This document shows, piece by piece, positions 27,615 through 35,962 of a stretch of DNA of 46,085 nucleotides (position 1 is its first letter; the number at the start of each line of letters is the position of its first letter). The DNA lies in NCBI RefSeq assembly GCF_011601345.1, contig NZ_JAAORB010000023.1:1-46085 (forward strand), in the 5' to 3' direction. Source of the stretch: Roseovarius gahaiensis. Lineage in GTDB: Bacteria; Pseudomonadota; Alphaproteobacteria; Rhodobacterales; Rhodobacteraceae. The notes beneath the pieces are model-generated. The model was given only the letters and a program-made list of their open reading frames with translations, was not told where the DNA came from and searched no databases. A program made the translations under genes and the position numbers.

Positions 27615-28708
27615 TGCGCGCGCTTGAGGGTCTTTCAGTCGTCGCCATCGAACAGGCTGTCGCCGCGCCCTTTGCCTCGGCCCGGCTGGCGGATGCAGGG
27701 GCGCATGTCACAAAGGTGGAACGCCCCGAAGGCGATTTCGCCCGCGGCTATGATGACGTAGCCAAAGGCCAATCCAGTTATTTTGTCTGGCTGAACCGGG
27801 GCAAGGACAGCGTCACGCTGGACCTGTCGTCGGAGGATGGGAAATCCGCGCTGGCCGATCTTGTGGCCAACGCCGATGTGCTGATCCAGAACCTCAAACC
27901 CGGCGCGCTGACCCGCCTTGGGTTTGATCTTGAGCGGCTGCATTCCGAAAATCCCCGGCTGATTTCCTGTTCGATCTCGGGGTATGGGGAAGACGGCCCT
28001 CTGGCGGATCGCAAGGCGTATGACCTGTTGATTCAGGCCGAAAGCGGGCTGTGTTCGATCACCGGCGGCCCGTCCGAACCCGCCCGCGTTGGTGTGTCCT
28101 TGGTGGATATCGCCACCGGGGCCACCGCACACGCCGCCATTCTAGAAGCGTTGATCCGGCGCGGCACCACCGGCCAAGGCGCGCGCATCTCGGTGTCGAT
28201 GTTCGACGTCATGGCCGATTGGCTGACGGTGCCGCTTTTGAACCACGAGGGCGGCAACAGCCCGCAGCGCATCGGCCTCGCGCATCCGTCCATCGCACCT
28301 TACGGCGTGTTCCAACCCAAGACCGGCGCACCGATCCTGATTTCTGTGCAAAGCGACCGGGAATGGCGTGTGCTGTGCCGCGACTTCGTCGGCGACGAGG
28401 CGCTTGGCACCGACCCGCGCTTTGCCACCAACGTCGCGCGCGTTCAAAACCGTGATCAGACCGACGCCATCGTCGCCAAGGCCTTTGCCCAATATGATGC
28501 CCCAGAGGCGGCCGAGCGGCTGGAAAACTGTAAAATCGCCTTGGCCACGGTCAACGATATGGCCGGGCTATCGGACCATCCACAACTGCGCCGGATCACC
28601 GTCGACAGCCCCAATGGCCCGGTGTCTTATCCGGCCCCCGGCGCGCTGTTCGTGGGCGAGCAGCGGGATTACGGCCCGATCCCTGCGCTGAACACCGCCA
28701 AAGATTAG
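27614..28708 (+). CDS. CaiB/BaiF (class III) CoA-transferase
   Basis: A 364-residue family III CoA-transferase that moves CoA between carboxylic acids. Typical blocks are ALEGLSVVAIEQAVAAPFASARLADAGAHVTKVERPEGDFAR, LNRGKDSVTLDL, and GVSLVDIATGATAHAAILEAL with D165 at the position of the catalytic aspartate. It is translationally coupled to the acyl-CoA dehydrogenase, so the pair probably activates and oxidises the same acid. Related enzymes act on carnitine, oxalate, succinate/citramalate or mesaconate; no choice among these is possible from sequence. Confidence 0.92.
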   Translation: MRALEGLSVVAIEQAVAAPFASARLADAGAHVTKVERPEGDFARGYDDVAKGQSSYFVWLNRGKDSVTLDLSSEDGKSALADLVANADVLIQNLKPGALTRLGFDLERLHSENPRLISCSISGYGEDGPLADRKAYDLLIQAESGLCSITGGPSEPARVGVSLVDIATGATAHAAILEALIRRGTTGQGARISVSMFDVMADWLTVPLLNHEGGNSPQRIGLAHPSIAPYGVFQPKTGAPILISVQSDREWRVLCRDFVGDEALGTDPRFATNVARVQNRDQTDAIVAKAFAQYDAPEAAERLENCKIALATVNDMAGLSDHPQLRRITVDSPNGPVSYPAPGALFVGEQRDYGPIPALNTAKD

Positions 28709-28711
28709 ACA

Positions 28712-28802
28712 TTGCTGGACAGGTCCGGCCAATCCGTGCTGCACTGGTCACCATACGTCACCGTCGGCCTGCCCTGTCCAGCAAGCCTGCCCTGTCCAGC
28801 AA
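28712..28802. repeat. Tandem 18-bp direct repeat with an inverted partner
   Basis: GCCTGCCCTGTCCAGCAA occurs twice in direct tandem at 28767-28784 and 28785-28802. Just after the CoA-transferase stop, TTGCTGGACAGG (28712-28723) is the exact inverse of the last 12 bases of each unit. The upstream copy can therefore pair with either unit. With the first unit a further GGCC/GGCC can form inside. The element ends 13 bases before the thioesterase start and could act as a switchable stem-loop. Function is inferred. Confidence 0.75.
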
Positions 28803-28815
28803 ACCGGAGCCCCGC

Positions 28816-29271
28816 ATGAGCCATCGCCCCACACCGGAACCGCGCACGGCGTTCGCGCATTTCTGCCCGATCAGCACCCGCTGGATGGACAACGACGCCT
28901 ATCTGCACGTCAATAACGTGGCCTATTATTCGTTCTTCGACACGGCGGTGAACGAATATCTGATCCGGGGCGGTGTGCTTGACATACGGCGCAGTACGGT
29001 TACCGGATTGGTGGCCCATTCGGAATGCAATTACTTCAGCCCCGTCGCCTTTCCCGAAGCGATCGAGGTGGGCCTGCGCGTGGGCCGCTTGGGGCGCAGC
29101 AGCGTCACCTATGAATTGGGCGTGTTCCGCGACGGGACCGACAGCGCCGCCGCGCAGGGACGCTTTGTGCATGTCTATGTGGATCGCGAAACCAGCCGCC
29201 CTGTCACCATTCCCGACGATATGCGCAGCCTTCTGGAACGGCTGGTCATGCCCGGCGGCGAAACAGATTAA
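28816..29271 (+). CDS. Acyl-CoA thioesterase (4HBT hotdog family)
   Basis: A 151-residue hotdog-fold thioesterase. The N-terminal motif STRWMDNDAYLHVNNVAYYSFFDTA corresponds to the YbgC/4HBT active-site block (D..xHVNN..Y), followed by the conserved ARG-like hydrophobic strand VTGLVAHSECNYFSPVAFPEAIEVGLRV. It would release free acids from CoA esters. GGAG lies ahead of the ATG. It sits between the CoA-transferase and fumarase genes. Confidence 0.88.
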   Translation: MSHRPTPEPRTAFAHFCPISTRWMDNDAYLHVNNVAYYSFFDTAVNEYLIRGGVLDIRRSTVTGLVAHSECNYFSPVAFPEAIEVGLRVGRLGRSSVTYELGVFRDGTDSAAAQGRFVHVYVDRETSRPVTIPDDMRSLLERLVMPGGETD

Positions 29272-29284
29272 CCAAAGGCCCCCG

Positions 29285-30781
29285 ATGACCCGCACCATCA
29301 CCGAAGCGCACTTGATCGACAGCATCACCGACGCGCTGCAATATGTCTCATATTACCACACGCCGGATTTCGTGCAGGCCATGGTCCGCGCTTACGAGGT
29401 GGAACAAAGTGCCTCGGCCCGCAACGCCATTCGCCAGATCCTGATCAATTCGCGCATGGCTGCCATCGGCCACCGCCCGATCTGTCAGGACACCGGCAGC
29501 GCCAATGTGTTTCTCAAGGTCGGGGTGCAGGCCCCGATCGACTGGCAGCGCGCCCCGCAGGAGTTGATCGACGAGGCCACGCGCCGCGCCTATGACTTTG
29601 CCGCCAACCCGTTGCGCGCGTCGATTGTCGCCGATCCGTTGGGCGCGCGCCGCAACACGCGCGACAACACCCCGGCGATGATCCAGACCGAACTGGTGGC
29701 CGGTGACAAGGTATCGGTGACCGTATCCGCCAAGGGCGGCGGGTCGGAAAACAAAACCAAATTCACCGTTTTGAACCCATCGGATTCCGTGGCCGATTGG
29801 GTTGTGGATACGGTTTCGAAACTGGGCGCGGGCTGGTGTCCTCCGGGCATCATCGGCTTGGGCGTCGGTGGCAGCGTCGACAAGGCGATGGCGATGGCCA
29901 AAGAGGCACTGAACGACCCGCTGGACATGACCGACCTGCAAGCGCGCGGCGCGCAATCGGCAGAAGAAGAATTGCGGCTGGAGCTTTATGAGCGGATCAA
30001 CGCCCTTGGCATTGGGGCACAGGGGCTTGGCGGGTTGGTCACGGCGCTTGACGTGAAGGTCAACAGCTTTCCCACCCATGCGGCGTCTTTGCCCGTGGCC
30101 TTGATTCCCAATTGCGCGGCCACACGGCATGTGCATTTCACGCTTGATGGCAGTGGCCCGGCACAATTCACCCCGCCTGATCTGTCGCTCTGGCCCGATC
30201 TGGGTGATGCGGGCATGGTTGATGGGCGGCGCGTGGATCTGGACGCGTTGGATGACACGCTGCTGCACTCGCTGTCACCGGGCGACACGCTGTTGTTGTC
30301 GGGCACGCTGTATACCGGGCGCGATGCTGCGCATCGACGGATGCTTGACGATTTGGCCAAGGGCACTCCCCTACCCGTCGATCTGAAGGGCCGCGCGATT
30401 TATTACGTTGGCCCGGTTGATGCCGTGGGGGACGAGGTGATCGGCCCCGCCGGGCCCACCACGTCAACCCGGATGGACAAGTTCACCGAGCCTTTGCTGC
30501 AGGCGTCGGGCCTGAAAATGATGATCGGCAAGGCCGAACGCGGCGCGCAGGCGATTGCGGCCATCAAGGATCACGGCGCGGTCTACCTGATCGCCGTGGG
30601 CGGCGCGGCCTATCTGGTGTCCAAAGCCATCCAAAGCGCCCGCCCCGTCGCCTATCAAGACCTTGGGATGGAGGCGATTTATGAGATCGAGGTCAAGGAC
30701 ATGCCGGTAACCGTTGCGGTCGACACCCAAGGCGCGTCAATCCACACCAGCGGCCCCCGCCAATGGGCGCGCAGCCGGTGA
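29285..30781 (+). CDS. Class I (iron-sulfur) fumarate hydratase or mesaconase
   Basis: A 498-residue class I fumarase-type hydratase with fused alpha and beta domains. Three cysteines suited to bind a [4Fe-4S] cluster are visible: C67 (PICQDTGSA), C185 (GWCPPGIIG) and C277 (IPNCAATRH). The beta domain is C-terminal (GDTLLLSGTLYTGRDAAHRRM; GPTTSTRMDKFTEPLLQ). Members of this class hydrate fumarate, and some hydrate mesaconate to citramalate. The CoA-transferase and acyl-CoA dehydrogenase upstream leave the second possibility open. The ATG at 29285 has AAAGG ahead and lies 13 bases after the thioesterase stop; the frame is open upstream over that gene but is not coding there. Confidence 0.93.
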   Translation: MTRTITEAHLIDSITDALQYVSYYHTPDFVQAMVRAYEVEQSASARNAIRQILINSRMAAIGHRPICQDTGSANVFLKVGVQAPIDWQRAPQELIDEATRRAYDFAANPLRASIVADPLGARRNTRDNTPAMIQTELVAGDKVSVTVSAKGGGSENKTKFTVLNPSDSVADWVVDTVSKLGAGWCPPGIIGLGVGGSVDKAMAMAKEALNDPLDMTDLQARGAQSAEEELRLELYERINALGIGAQGLGGLVTALDVKVNSFPTHAASLPVALIPNCAATRHVHFTLDGSGPAQFTPPDLSLWPDLGDAGMVDGRRVDLDALDDTLLHSLSPGDTLLLSGTLYTGRDAAHRRMLDDLAKGTPLPVDLKGRAIYYVGPVDAVGDEVIGPAGPTTSTRMDKFTEPLLQASGLKMMIGKAERGAQAIAAIKDHGAVYLIAVGGAAYLVSKAIQSARPVAYQDLGMEAIYEIEVKDMPVTVAVDTQGASIHTSGPRQWARSR

Positions 30782-30950
30782 CATGCGAAGGCTTCCGCAA
30801 TGCGGATAAGTCGCAGGGTGCAGTAAAAAACAGGCTTGATCAAAATCGCCGCAATAATTGGTAAAAGCTTGGGGCAGAACAGAGCGCCATGCAGTAAGCG
30901 GAATTTGCAAACAACGCAGGGCTCGGGCGCTGAAAATTCACTTACGGGCG

Positions 30951-31147
30951 TTGAACTGTCGCATGGGGTCGGAATAGCACCGAAGGTGCCCGGCCCCTCG
31001 CCAGACCGCCCCCCGGGCTGGCGATTTGGTGAGGCTGGGGGCTTCGATCATTTCTATTTCGGATTTGGCTGGCATAAAGTGCGTCTGAACAGCCGTGCGG
31101 TCGCCATCCCGCGGTCTGGCAAGGGGCCGACTTTAACGACAGTTCAA
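30951..31147. repeat. Long imperfect inverted repeat in a gene-free stretch
   Basis: The gene-free region 30782-31252 holds nested inverted repeats on one axis. CGGCCCCTCGCCAGACCGC (30991-31009) pairs with 31111-31129 with one mismatch. CGGGCTGGCGA (31014-31024) pairs with 31101-31111 with one mismatch. TTGAACTGTCG (30951-30961) pairs exactly with CGACAGTTCAA (31137-31147). A side hairpin GCACC-GAA-GGTGC lies in the left arm, and about 76 bases form the central loop. It could be a non-autonomous mobile repeat or a structured RNA; no coding sense is apparent. Confidence 0.65.
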
Positions 31148-31196
31148 AGCTGGTTGCGGTCATGTTAACTCAGGTAAAAAGGGCCAACTCCGTCCC

Positions 31197-31229
31197 CCAA
31201 GGCGCGCCCGCAATACGGACGCGCCTTGG
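31197..31229 (-). terminator. Strong hairpin after the eight-gene operon
   Basis: CCAAGGCGCG (31197-31206) pairs perfectly with CGCGCCTTGG (31220-31229), with a further CCG/CGG pairing around a five-base loop. It lies 23 bases downstream of the SDR stop on the minus strand, where the long operon ends. A TTTTT run occurs only about 20 bases beyond the stem, so it is an atypical terminator. Confidence 0.6.
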
Positions 31230-31252
31230 AGAAGAGCATTGGCTTTAGGCGA

Positions 31253-32002
31253 TCAGATGGTGCGCCCGCCATCCACCTCAAGCACGACGCCGGTGATGAA
31301 ATCAGCCTCGTCCGACGCAAGGTAAAGCGCCGCATTGGCGATGTCGCGCGGTTGCGACATGCGGCCCATCGGAATGGTCGAGATGAATTTCTCGCGGTTC
31401 TCGGGGGTATCGGGCACACCCATGAACTGTTCCAGCAGCGCGGTCGCGCCCATCACAGGCGCGATGCAGTTGACGCGGATGTTGTCGGGGGCCAGCTCAA
31501 CCGCCAGTGACCGGCTCATCAGGTTCACCGCGCCTTTGGACGAGTTGTACCATGTCAGCCCCGGACGCGGGCGGATACCCGCAGTCGAGCCAACATTCAG
31601 CATCACGCCGCCGCCGGATTTGCGCCACAGCGGCACGCAGACCTTGGTCATGTGAAAGATCGACAACACGTTGATGTCATAAATCTTGCGAAAGGTCGCC
31701 TCGTCGGTGTCCATCAGCGGGCTGTTGGGATTGGTCCAGCCTGCATTGTTCACCACGATATCAAGGCCGCCGAAGGCTTCAACCGTGGCGTCAACGGCGG
31801 TTTGCACCTGATCGCCCTCGGACACATCGCAGGTGACGGCAATGGCGTTTTCGCCCAATTCCTCGGCCACGGCCTTGGCACCTTCGCCGTTCAGATCGAC
31901 CACAGCCACCTTGGCGCCCTCGCGGATATAGGTTTCGGCAATCCCCTTGCCAAACCCCGAGGCCGCGCCGGTCACCAAAGTGCGTTTTCCTTCAAGTCTC
32001 AT
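31253..32002 (-). CDS. SDR-family oxidoreductase
   Basis: A 249-residue short-chain dehydrogenase with TGAASGFG (residues 11-18), NNAG (85-88), a Ser near 139, and Y152/K156 (YNSSK). The C-terminal block ITGVVLEVDGG is typical of the FabG/glucose-dehydrogenase-like group. D36 after the second strand suggests NAD preference. It is the last gene of the minus-strand transport/oxidation operon, 40 bases after the aldehyde dehydrogenase gene, and probably oxidises or reduces a pathway intermediate. Confidence 0.9.
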   Translation of the reverse strand: MRLEGKRTLVTGAASGFGKGIAETYIREGAKVAVVDLNGEGAKAVAEELGENAIAVTCDVSEGDQVQTAVDATVEAFGGLDIVVNNAGWTNPNSPLMDTDEATFRKIYDINVLSIFHMTKVCVPLWRKSGGGVMLNVGSTAGIRPRPGLTWYNSSKGAVNLMSRSLAVELAPDNIRVNCIAPVMGATALLEQFMGVPDTPENREKFISTIPMGRMSQPRDIANAALYLASDEADFITGVVLEVDGGRTI

Positions 32003-32042
32003 TGTTCAAGTTCCCTTTATGCGTCTGTCACTCCGGCCCAGT

Positions 32043-33509
32043 TCAGCCGTGGTTGTTGATGATCGTCTTGATGTGCGAAAATTCGTGCAGCGCGGCAAAA
32101 CCCTTCTCGCGGCCATGGCCGGATTTGCGGATGCCGCCGAACGGCAATTCGACACCGCCCCCGGCCCCATAGCCATTGATGAACACCTGCCCGCAATGCA
32201 TCGCCTTCGACACGCGCTGTTGTCGCCCGCCATCGCGGGTCCAGATGGCTGCGACCAGCCCGTATTCGGTATCGTTAGCAATCTTTACCGCCTCGGCCTC
32301 ATCCTCGAACGGGATGATGCACAGCACCGGGCCAAACACTTCTTCCTGCGCAATACGCGCCTGCGGATCGCACGGACCAAAGACGGCGGGGGCCACATAA
32401 TAGCCGCCCTCGGGCGCGTCCTGCCGCACGGTGCCACGCGCCATCAGCGGCGCGTCAGCCTCGGCGATATAGGTTTCAACGCGCTTTTTCTGCTTGGCCG
32501 AGATCAACGGCCCCAAAACCGCATCTTCCCCCGATCCCGAGGCGGCAATCCCCTTGAACCGCTCGGACAGCGCGGCCACGACATCATCATAAATGCCGCG
32601 CTGCACCAACACACGGGTGCCTGCCGAGCAGGTCTGCCCGCCATTCTGGATCACAGCATTCACCAGCACCGGCAAAGCGGCCTCAAGATCGGCATCGTCA
32701 AATACGATCTGCGGCGACTTGCCGCCCAGTTCCAGCGTGCAGCCGATAAAGTTCTTGGCCGCTGCCGTCTGGATGATCACCCCCACCTCGGGCGAGCCGG
32801 TGAAGGAAATGAAGTCGATCCCCTTGTGGTCGGCCAGCGCCTGCCCGGCCACGTTGCCGCGGCCCGTAACAATGTTGATCACGCCGGGCGGAAACCCGAC
32901 CTCAAGCGCCAATTGCGCAATGCGCAGCGCCGTCAGGCAGGCATCTTCGGCGGGTTTCATAACGGTGGCGTTGCCCATGGCCAGTGCGGGGGCAACCGAC
33001 CGGCCGAACATCTGCGCCGGGTAGTTCCAAGGGATGATATGACCTGTCACGCCAAGCGGTTCGCGATGCACCTCGACGTTGTAGCCGTTCAGAAACGGGA
33101 TCACCTCGCCATGCACCTTGTCGGCAGCGCCGCCGTAATATTCGAAATAGCGCGCCGTCACTTTCATGTCGGCCCGCGCCTGATTGATCGGCTTGCCGTT
33201 GTCGCGGGTTTCAAGCTGCGCCAGATCTTCGACATGCTCAAGAATCAACTCGGACAGGCGGATCATCAGGCGGCCGCGCTCGGCGGCGGTCAGGGTGGAC
33301 CATTCGCCGCCGTCATAGGCCGCGCGCGCCGCCGCCACAGCCGCGTCGATATCAGCGGCATCACTGTCGGCGATCTGCGCGAAGGGCTGGCCGTCGATCG
33401 GGGAGACGACATCCATCGTCTTGCCCGAGACCGCCGGCACCCATTCATTGCCGATCAGGTTCAAGGGATCGGGAATAACCAAAGCTGTCATCGTGTCAGC
33501 GTCCTTCAT
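32043..33509 (-). CDS. NAD(P)-dependent aldehyde dehydrogenase
   Basis: A 488-residue aldehyde dehydrogenase with the full catalytic set: Asn162 in PWNYP, Glu260 in LELGGKSP, and the nucleophile Cys294 in GGQTCSAGTR. The start at 33509 overlaps the stop of the ABC ATPase gene as ATGA, with GAAGGA ahead; an alternative ATG lies six codons inside. In the operon it would oxidise an aldehyde, probably one made by the facing zinc alcohol dehydrogenase. The aldehyde itself is unknown. Confidence 0.93.
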   Translation of the reverse strand: MKDADTMTALVIPDPLNLIGNEWVPAVSGKTMDVVSPIDGQPFAQIADSDAADIDAAVAAARAAYDGGEWSTLTAAERGRLMIRLSELILEHVEDLAQLETRDNGKPINQARADMKVTARYFEYYGGAADKVHGEVIPFLNGYNVEVHREPLGVTGHIIPWNYPAQMFGRSVAPALAMGNATVMKPAEDACLTALRIAQLALEVGFPPGVINIVTGRGNVAGQALADHKGIDFISFTGSPEVGVIIQTAAAKNFIGCTLELGGKSPQIVFDDADLEAALPVLVNAVIQNGGQTCSAGTRVLVQRGIYDDVVAALSERFKGIAASGSGEDAVLGPLISAKQKKRVETYIAEADAPLMARGTVRQDAPEGGYYVAPAVFGPCDPQARIAQEEVFGPVLCIIPFEDEAEAVKIANDTEYGLVAAIWTRDGGRQQRVSKAMHCGQVFINGYGAGGGVELPFGGIRKSGHGREKGFAALHEFSHIKTIINNHG

Positions 33510-34186
33510 GCATGTGTTCCTTCAGGTTCAAGTGACCCTTCCTCGATCTCGCCGCGTTCGATCACAAGCGTGCGGTCGGCAAAGCCGCGCAACAAGGCAG
33601 GGTTGGATTCTGTAATCATCAGCGTGACCGACCGGTCCGTGTCGCGCAGAGTCCGCAGCGCCTCGGCATAGCGTTGCGCCAAGGCCGGGGCCAAACCCTG
33701 AAACGGCTCGTCCAGCATGATCAGCTTGGTGCCCAGCATCAGCGCACGCGCCAAGGCCACCATCTTGCCCTGCCCGCCCGACACGGTGCCACCGGGGCGG
33801 CCCGCCATTTCACGCAGTTCCGGCAGCACGGTATAGGCCCGGTCCAGCCGTTTTTCGGTTTCCGCCTTGTCCAATCGCGCCGCCTGCGCCGGTAGCAGGA
33901 TGTTTTCCTCAACCGTGAAAGCCGAGAACAAGCGCCGATCCTCGGGCGCATAGCCGATCCCAAGGCCGGGGCGTTTTGGCGGGTGCAGCGCATTGATGGG
34001 CTGCCCTTCGAACACGATCTCGCCCGTGGTCTTGGTGAACCCCATGATGGTGCGCAGCAGCGTTGTCTTACCCGCGCCATTACGGCCAATCAGCGCCACG
34101 GTTTGCGCCTGTTCGATCTTGAAATTCAGGTTGCGCAGGATCGGAATAATCCCGATCGAGGCATTCACATTGCGCAGTTCAAGCAT
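33506..34186 (-). CDS. ABC transporter ATP-binding protein, LivF type
   Basis: A 226-residue ATPase of the branched-chain amino acid-type (HAAT) importer. Walker A is GRNGAGKTT, the signature is VSGGQGKMVALARAL, and Walker B is LIMLDEPFQGLAP. Its start overlaps the LivG-type stop by one base. Two ATPases plus two permeases are the normal composition of this importer class. Confidence 0.93.
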   Translation of the reverse strand: MLELRNVNASIGIIPILRNLNFKIEQAQTVALIGRNGAGKTTLLRTIMGFTKTTGEIVFEGQPINALHPPKRPGLGIGYAPEDRRLFSAFTVEENILLPAQAARLDKAETEKRLDRAYTVLPELREMAGRPGGTVSGGQGKMVALARALMLGTKLIMLDEPFQGLAPALAQRYAEALRTLRDTDRSVTLMITESNPALLRGFADRTLVIERGEIEEGSLEPEGTHA

Positions 34187-34935
34187 TACGCCACCTCTCC
34201 GATCACGTCCCGGATCACGTCCGGGTGCTCCAGAATTTCAGCAGGCGTGCCGCGCAACTGCACGTCGCCACTGTTCCACACCGCCACCTCGTCGGCGTAG
34301 TTTTCAACGATACCCATGTCATGCTCGACAAAAACCGAGGTGACTTGGGCTTCTTTCAGCGCCCCGATCAGGATTTCCATGATCTTGTGCTTTTCCGACG
34401 AGGCCACGCCCGAGGTCGGCTCGTCCATCAACAGCAGCTTGGGTTTCAACGCCAAGGCCACAGCGATGTCGATCAGCTTGCGCTGACCTTCCGAAAGCTC
34501 GACCACCAGCGTATCAGCGGCATCGGCACAGCCGACCATCTCCAGCAGGTGCAGCATTTCGGCACGTTCCGGAATCGAATGCATGTCCATCACCGTTTTG
34601 CGCAGCTTATCCCGCGCCGACACCGCGATCAGAAGGTTTTCCAGCGCCGTATGCTCGGTGAACAATTGCGGGATCTGAAAGGCGCGCGCCACGCCCTTGT
34701 CGACAATCTTGCGCGGCGGCAACGGGGTGATGTCACGGCCTTCGAAAAACACCTGCCCCTGACTGGGCTTCAGCCACCCGGTACAGATATTCAAAAAGGT
34801 CGTCTTGCCCGCGCCGTTTGGCCCGATGATGGCAAGGTTGCGGCCCGCGTGGATTTTCAGCGATACGTTGTCGGCGGCGGTGACACCGCCGAACTTGATC
34901 ACAAGGTTGCGGGTTTCCAAAAGGGCGTCGCTCAT
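34186..34935 (-). CDS. ABC transporter ATP-binding protein, LivG type
   Basis: A 249-residue ATPase with Walker A GPNGAGKTT, signature LSEGQRKLIDIAVAL and Walker B LLLMDEPTSG. The extended N- and C-terminal portions, ending VQLRGTPAEILEHPDVIRDVIGE, are as in LivG. It overlaps the LivM-type stop by four bases. Confidence 0.93.
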   Translation of the reverse strand: MSDALLETRNLVIKFGGVTAADNVSLKIHAGRNLAIIGPNGAGKTTFLNICTGWLKPSQGQVFFEGRDITPLPPRKIVDKGVARAFQIPQLFTEHTALENLLIAVSARDKLRKTVMDMHSIPERAEMLHLLEMVGCADAADTLVVELSEGQRKLIDIAVALALKPKLLLMDEPTSGVASSEKHKIMEILIGALKEAQVTSVFVEHDMGIVENYADEVAVWNSGDVQLRGTPAEILEHPDVIRDVIGEVA

Positions 34936-35954
34936 TTCCCGCCTCCTGTCTTGTCATGGCTGCGTTTGAACAGCGATTGAAGAATGCCGATCAGGCCGCC
35001 GGGGGCGAACAGGATGATCACCAGCAAGAAGCCACCAAGGATCATTTGCCACACGTCACCGGCATAAACCGACGCATAGGTGCGCACGGCCTCGTAAATC
35101 AGTGCGCCAAGGAACGCGCCTTGCACCGATCCAGAACCGCCCAGAACGGCGATGAACACCATCTCGGCCGACCGCACCCACCAGACGTATTCGGGTGTGA
35201 CAACGCCTTGCGCCATGCCCATCATCACGCCGCCCACGCCACACAGCGCCGCCGACAAAAGATAGCCCGACAAAAGCGCCCGCTTGGGCGAGATGCCAAG
35301 ATATTCCAGCCGGGTTTCATTGGTCTTGATCGTCTGGAACAACTGGCCCACCGGCGAATTGAACCAGCGCATCGTGTACCAGCCCAACCCGATCATCAGC
35401 GCCACCAGCATGTAATACAACACCAAGCCAAAGTCGGTGTGGTTCATGGCCGAGCCAAACACGTTGGGCCGTTCCAGCCGGATGCCATCCGCGCCGCCGG
35501 TGTAGTGATAGAACTTTTCAAGAATCGACCAGAAGATCATCGAAAACGCTAAGTTCAGCATCCCGAAAAAGATCCCGCGATACCGCACCACGAACAGGCC
35601 GACGAACAACCCGGCGACAGTGGCCCCGATCCCACCGGCCAGCAGCACGATCAGAATATCCATGCCCGGCATTGCCGCCATCAGGAATGCGCCCGCATAG
35701 GCCGCGATCCCGAAATACAGCGCATGACCAAACGACACTTGGCCCGCGCGCAGCAAGACGGTCACCCCCAGAACGCCGAGGCCTTTGGCCATGGCAAAGG
35801 TGAACAACAGTTTCATCGACGGCGCTGCAATGGGCACGGCCATGACCACTAGGATCACAACGAGCCACAACAGCGACAGAGGGCTTTTCATCACAGAATG
35901 TCCCTTTCCGGGTTCGGATATGGTGGTGGCGGTTTTGCTTTTGTGCGTGCTCAT
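34932..35954 (-). CDS. ABC transporter permease, LivM type
   Basis: A membrane permease of 340 residues with about 8-10 helices. The LivM hallmark blocks are AGQVSFGHALYFGIAAYAGAFL and the C-terminal GGSGSVQGAFLGALIYE. The ATG at 35954 has GAGG 6 bases ahead; an upstream TTG (35966) and an internal ATG (35891, just before the first helix) are alternatives. The start region abuts the end of the LivH-type gene. Confidence 0.92.
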   Translation of the reverse strand: MSTHKSKTATTISEPGKGHSVMKSPLSLLWLVVILVVMAVPIAAPSMKLLFTFAMAKGLGVLGVTVLLRAGQVSFGHALYFGIAAYAGAFLMAAMPGMDILIVLLAGGIGATVAGLFVGLFVVRYRGIFFGMLNLAFSMIFWSILEKFYHYTGGADGIRLERPNVFGSAMNHTDFGLVLYYMLVALMIGLGWYTMRWFNSPVGQLFQTIKTNETRLEYLGISPKRALLSGYLLSAALCGVGGVMMGMAQGVVTPEYVWWVRSAEMVFIAVLGGSGSVQGAFLGALIYEAVRTYASVYAGDVWQMILGGFLLVIILFAPGGLIGILQSLFKRSHDKTGGGK

Positions 35955-35962
35955 ACCGGGCC

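Noticed and set aside
30951..31147. 6S RNA identity for the long inverted repeat
   Set aside because: A long rod-like fold invites the idea, but the arms are interrupted unevenly, the central loop is too large and the gene neighbours do not fit; kept only as an unidentified structure.
30836..31168. Plus-strand 110-residue open frame in the gene-free region
   Set aside because: No ribosome-binding site or domain; it lies across the long inverted repeat, which explains its sequence better.
31947..33671. Plus-strand 574-residue open frame
   Set aside because: Runs antisense through the aldehyde dehydrogenase and neighbours, which have full catalytic motifs; composition is shadow-like.
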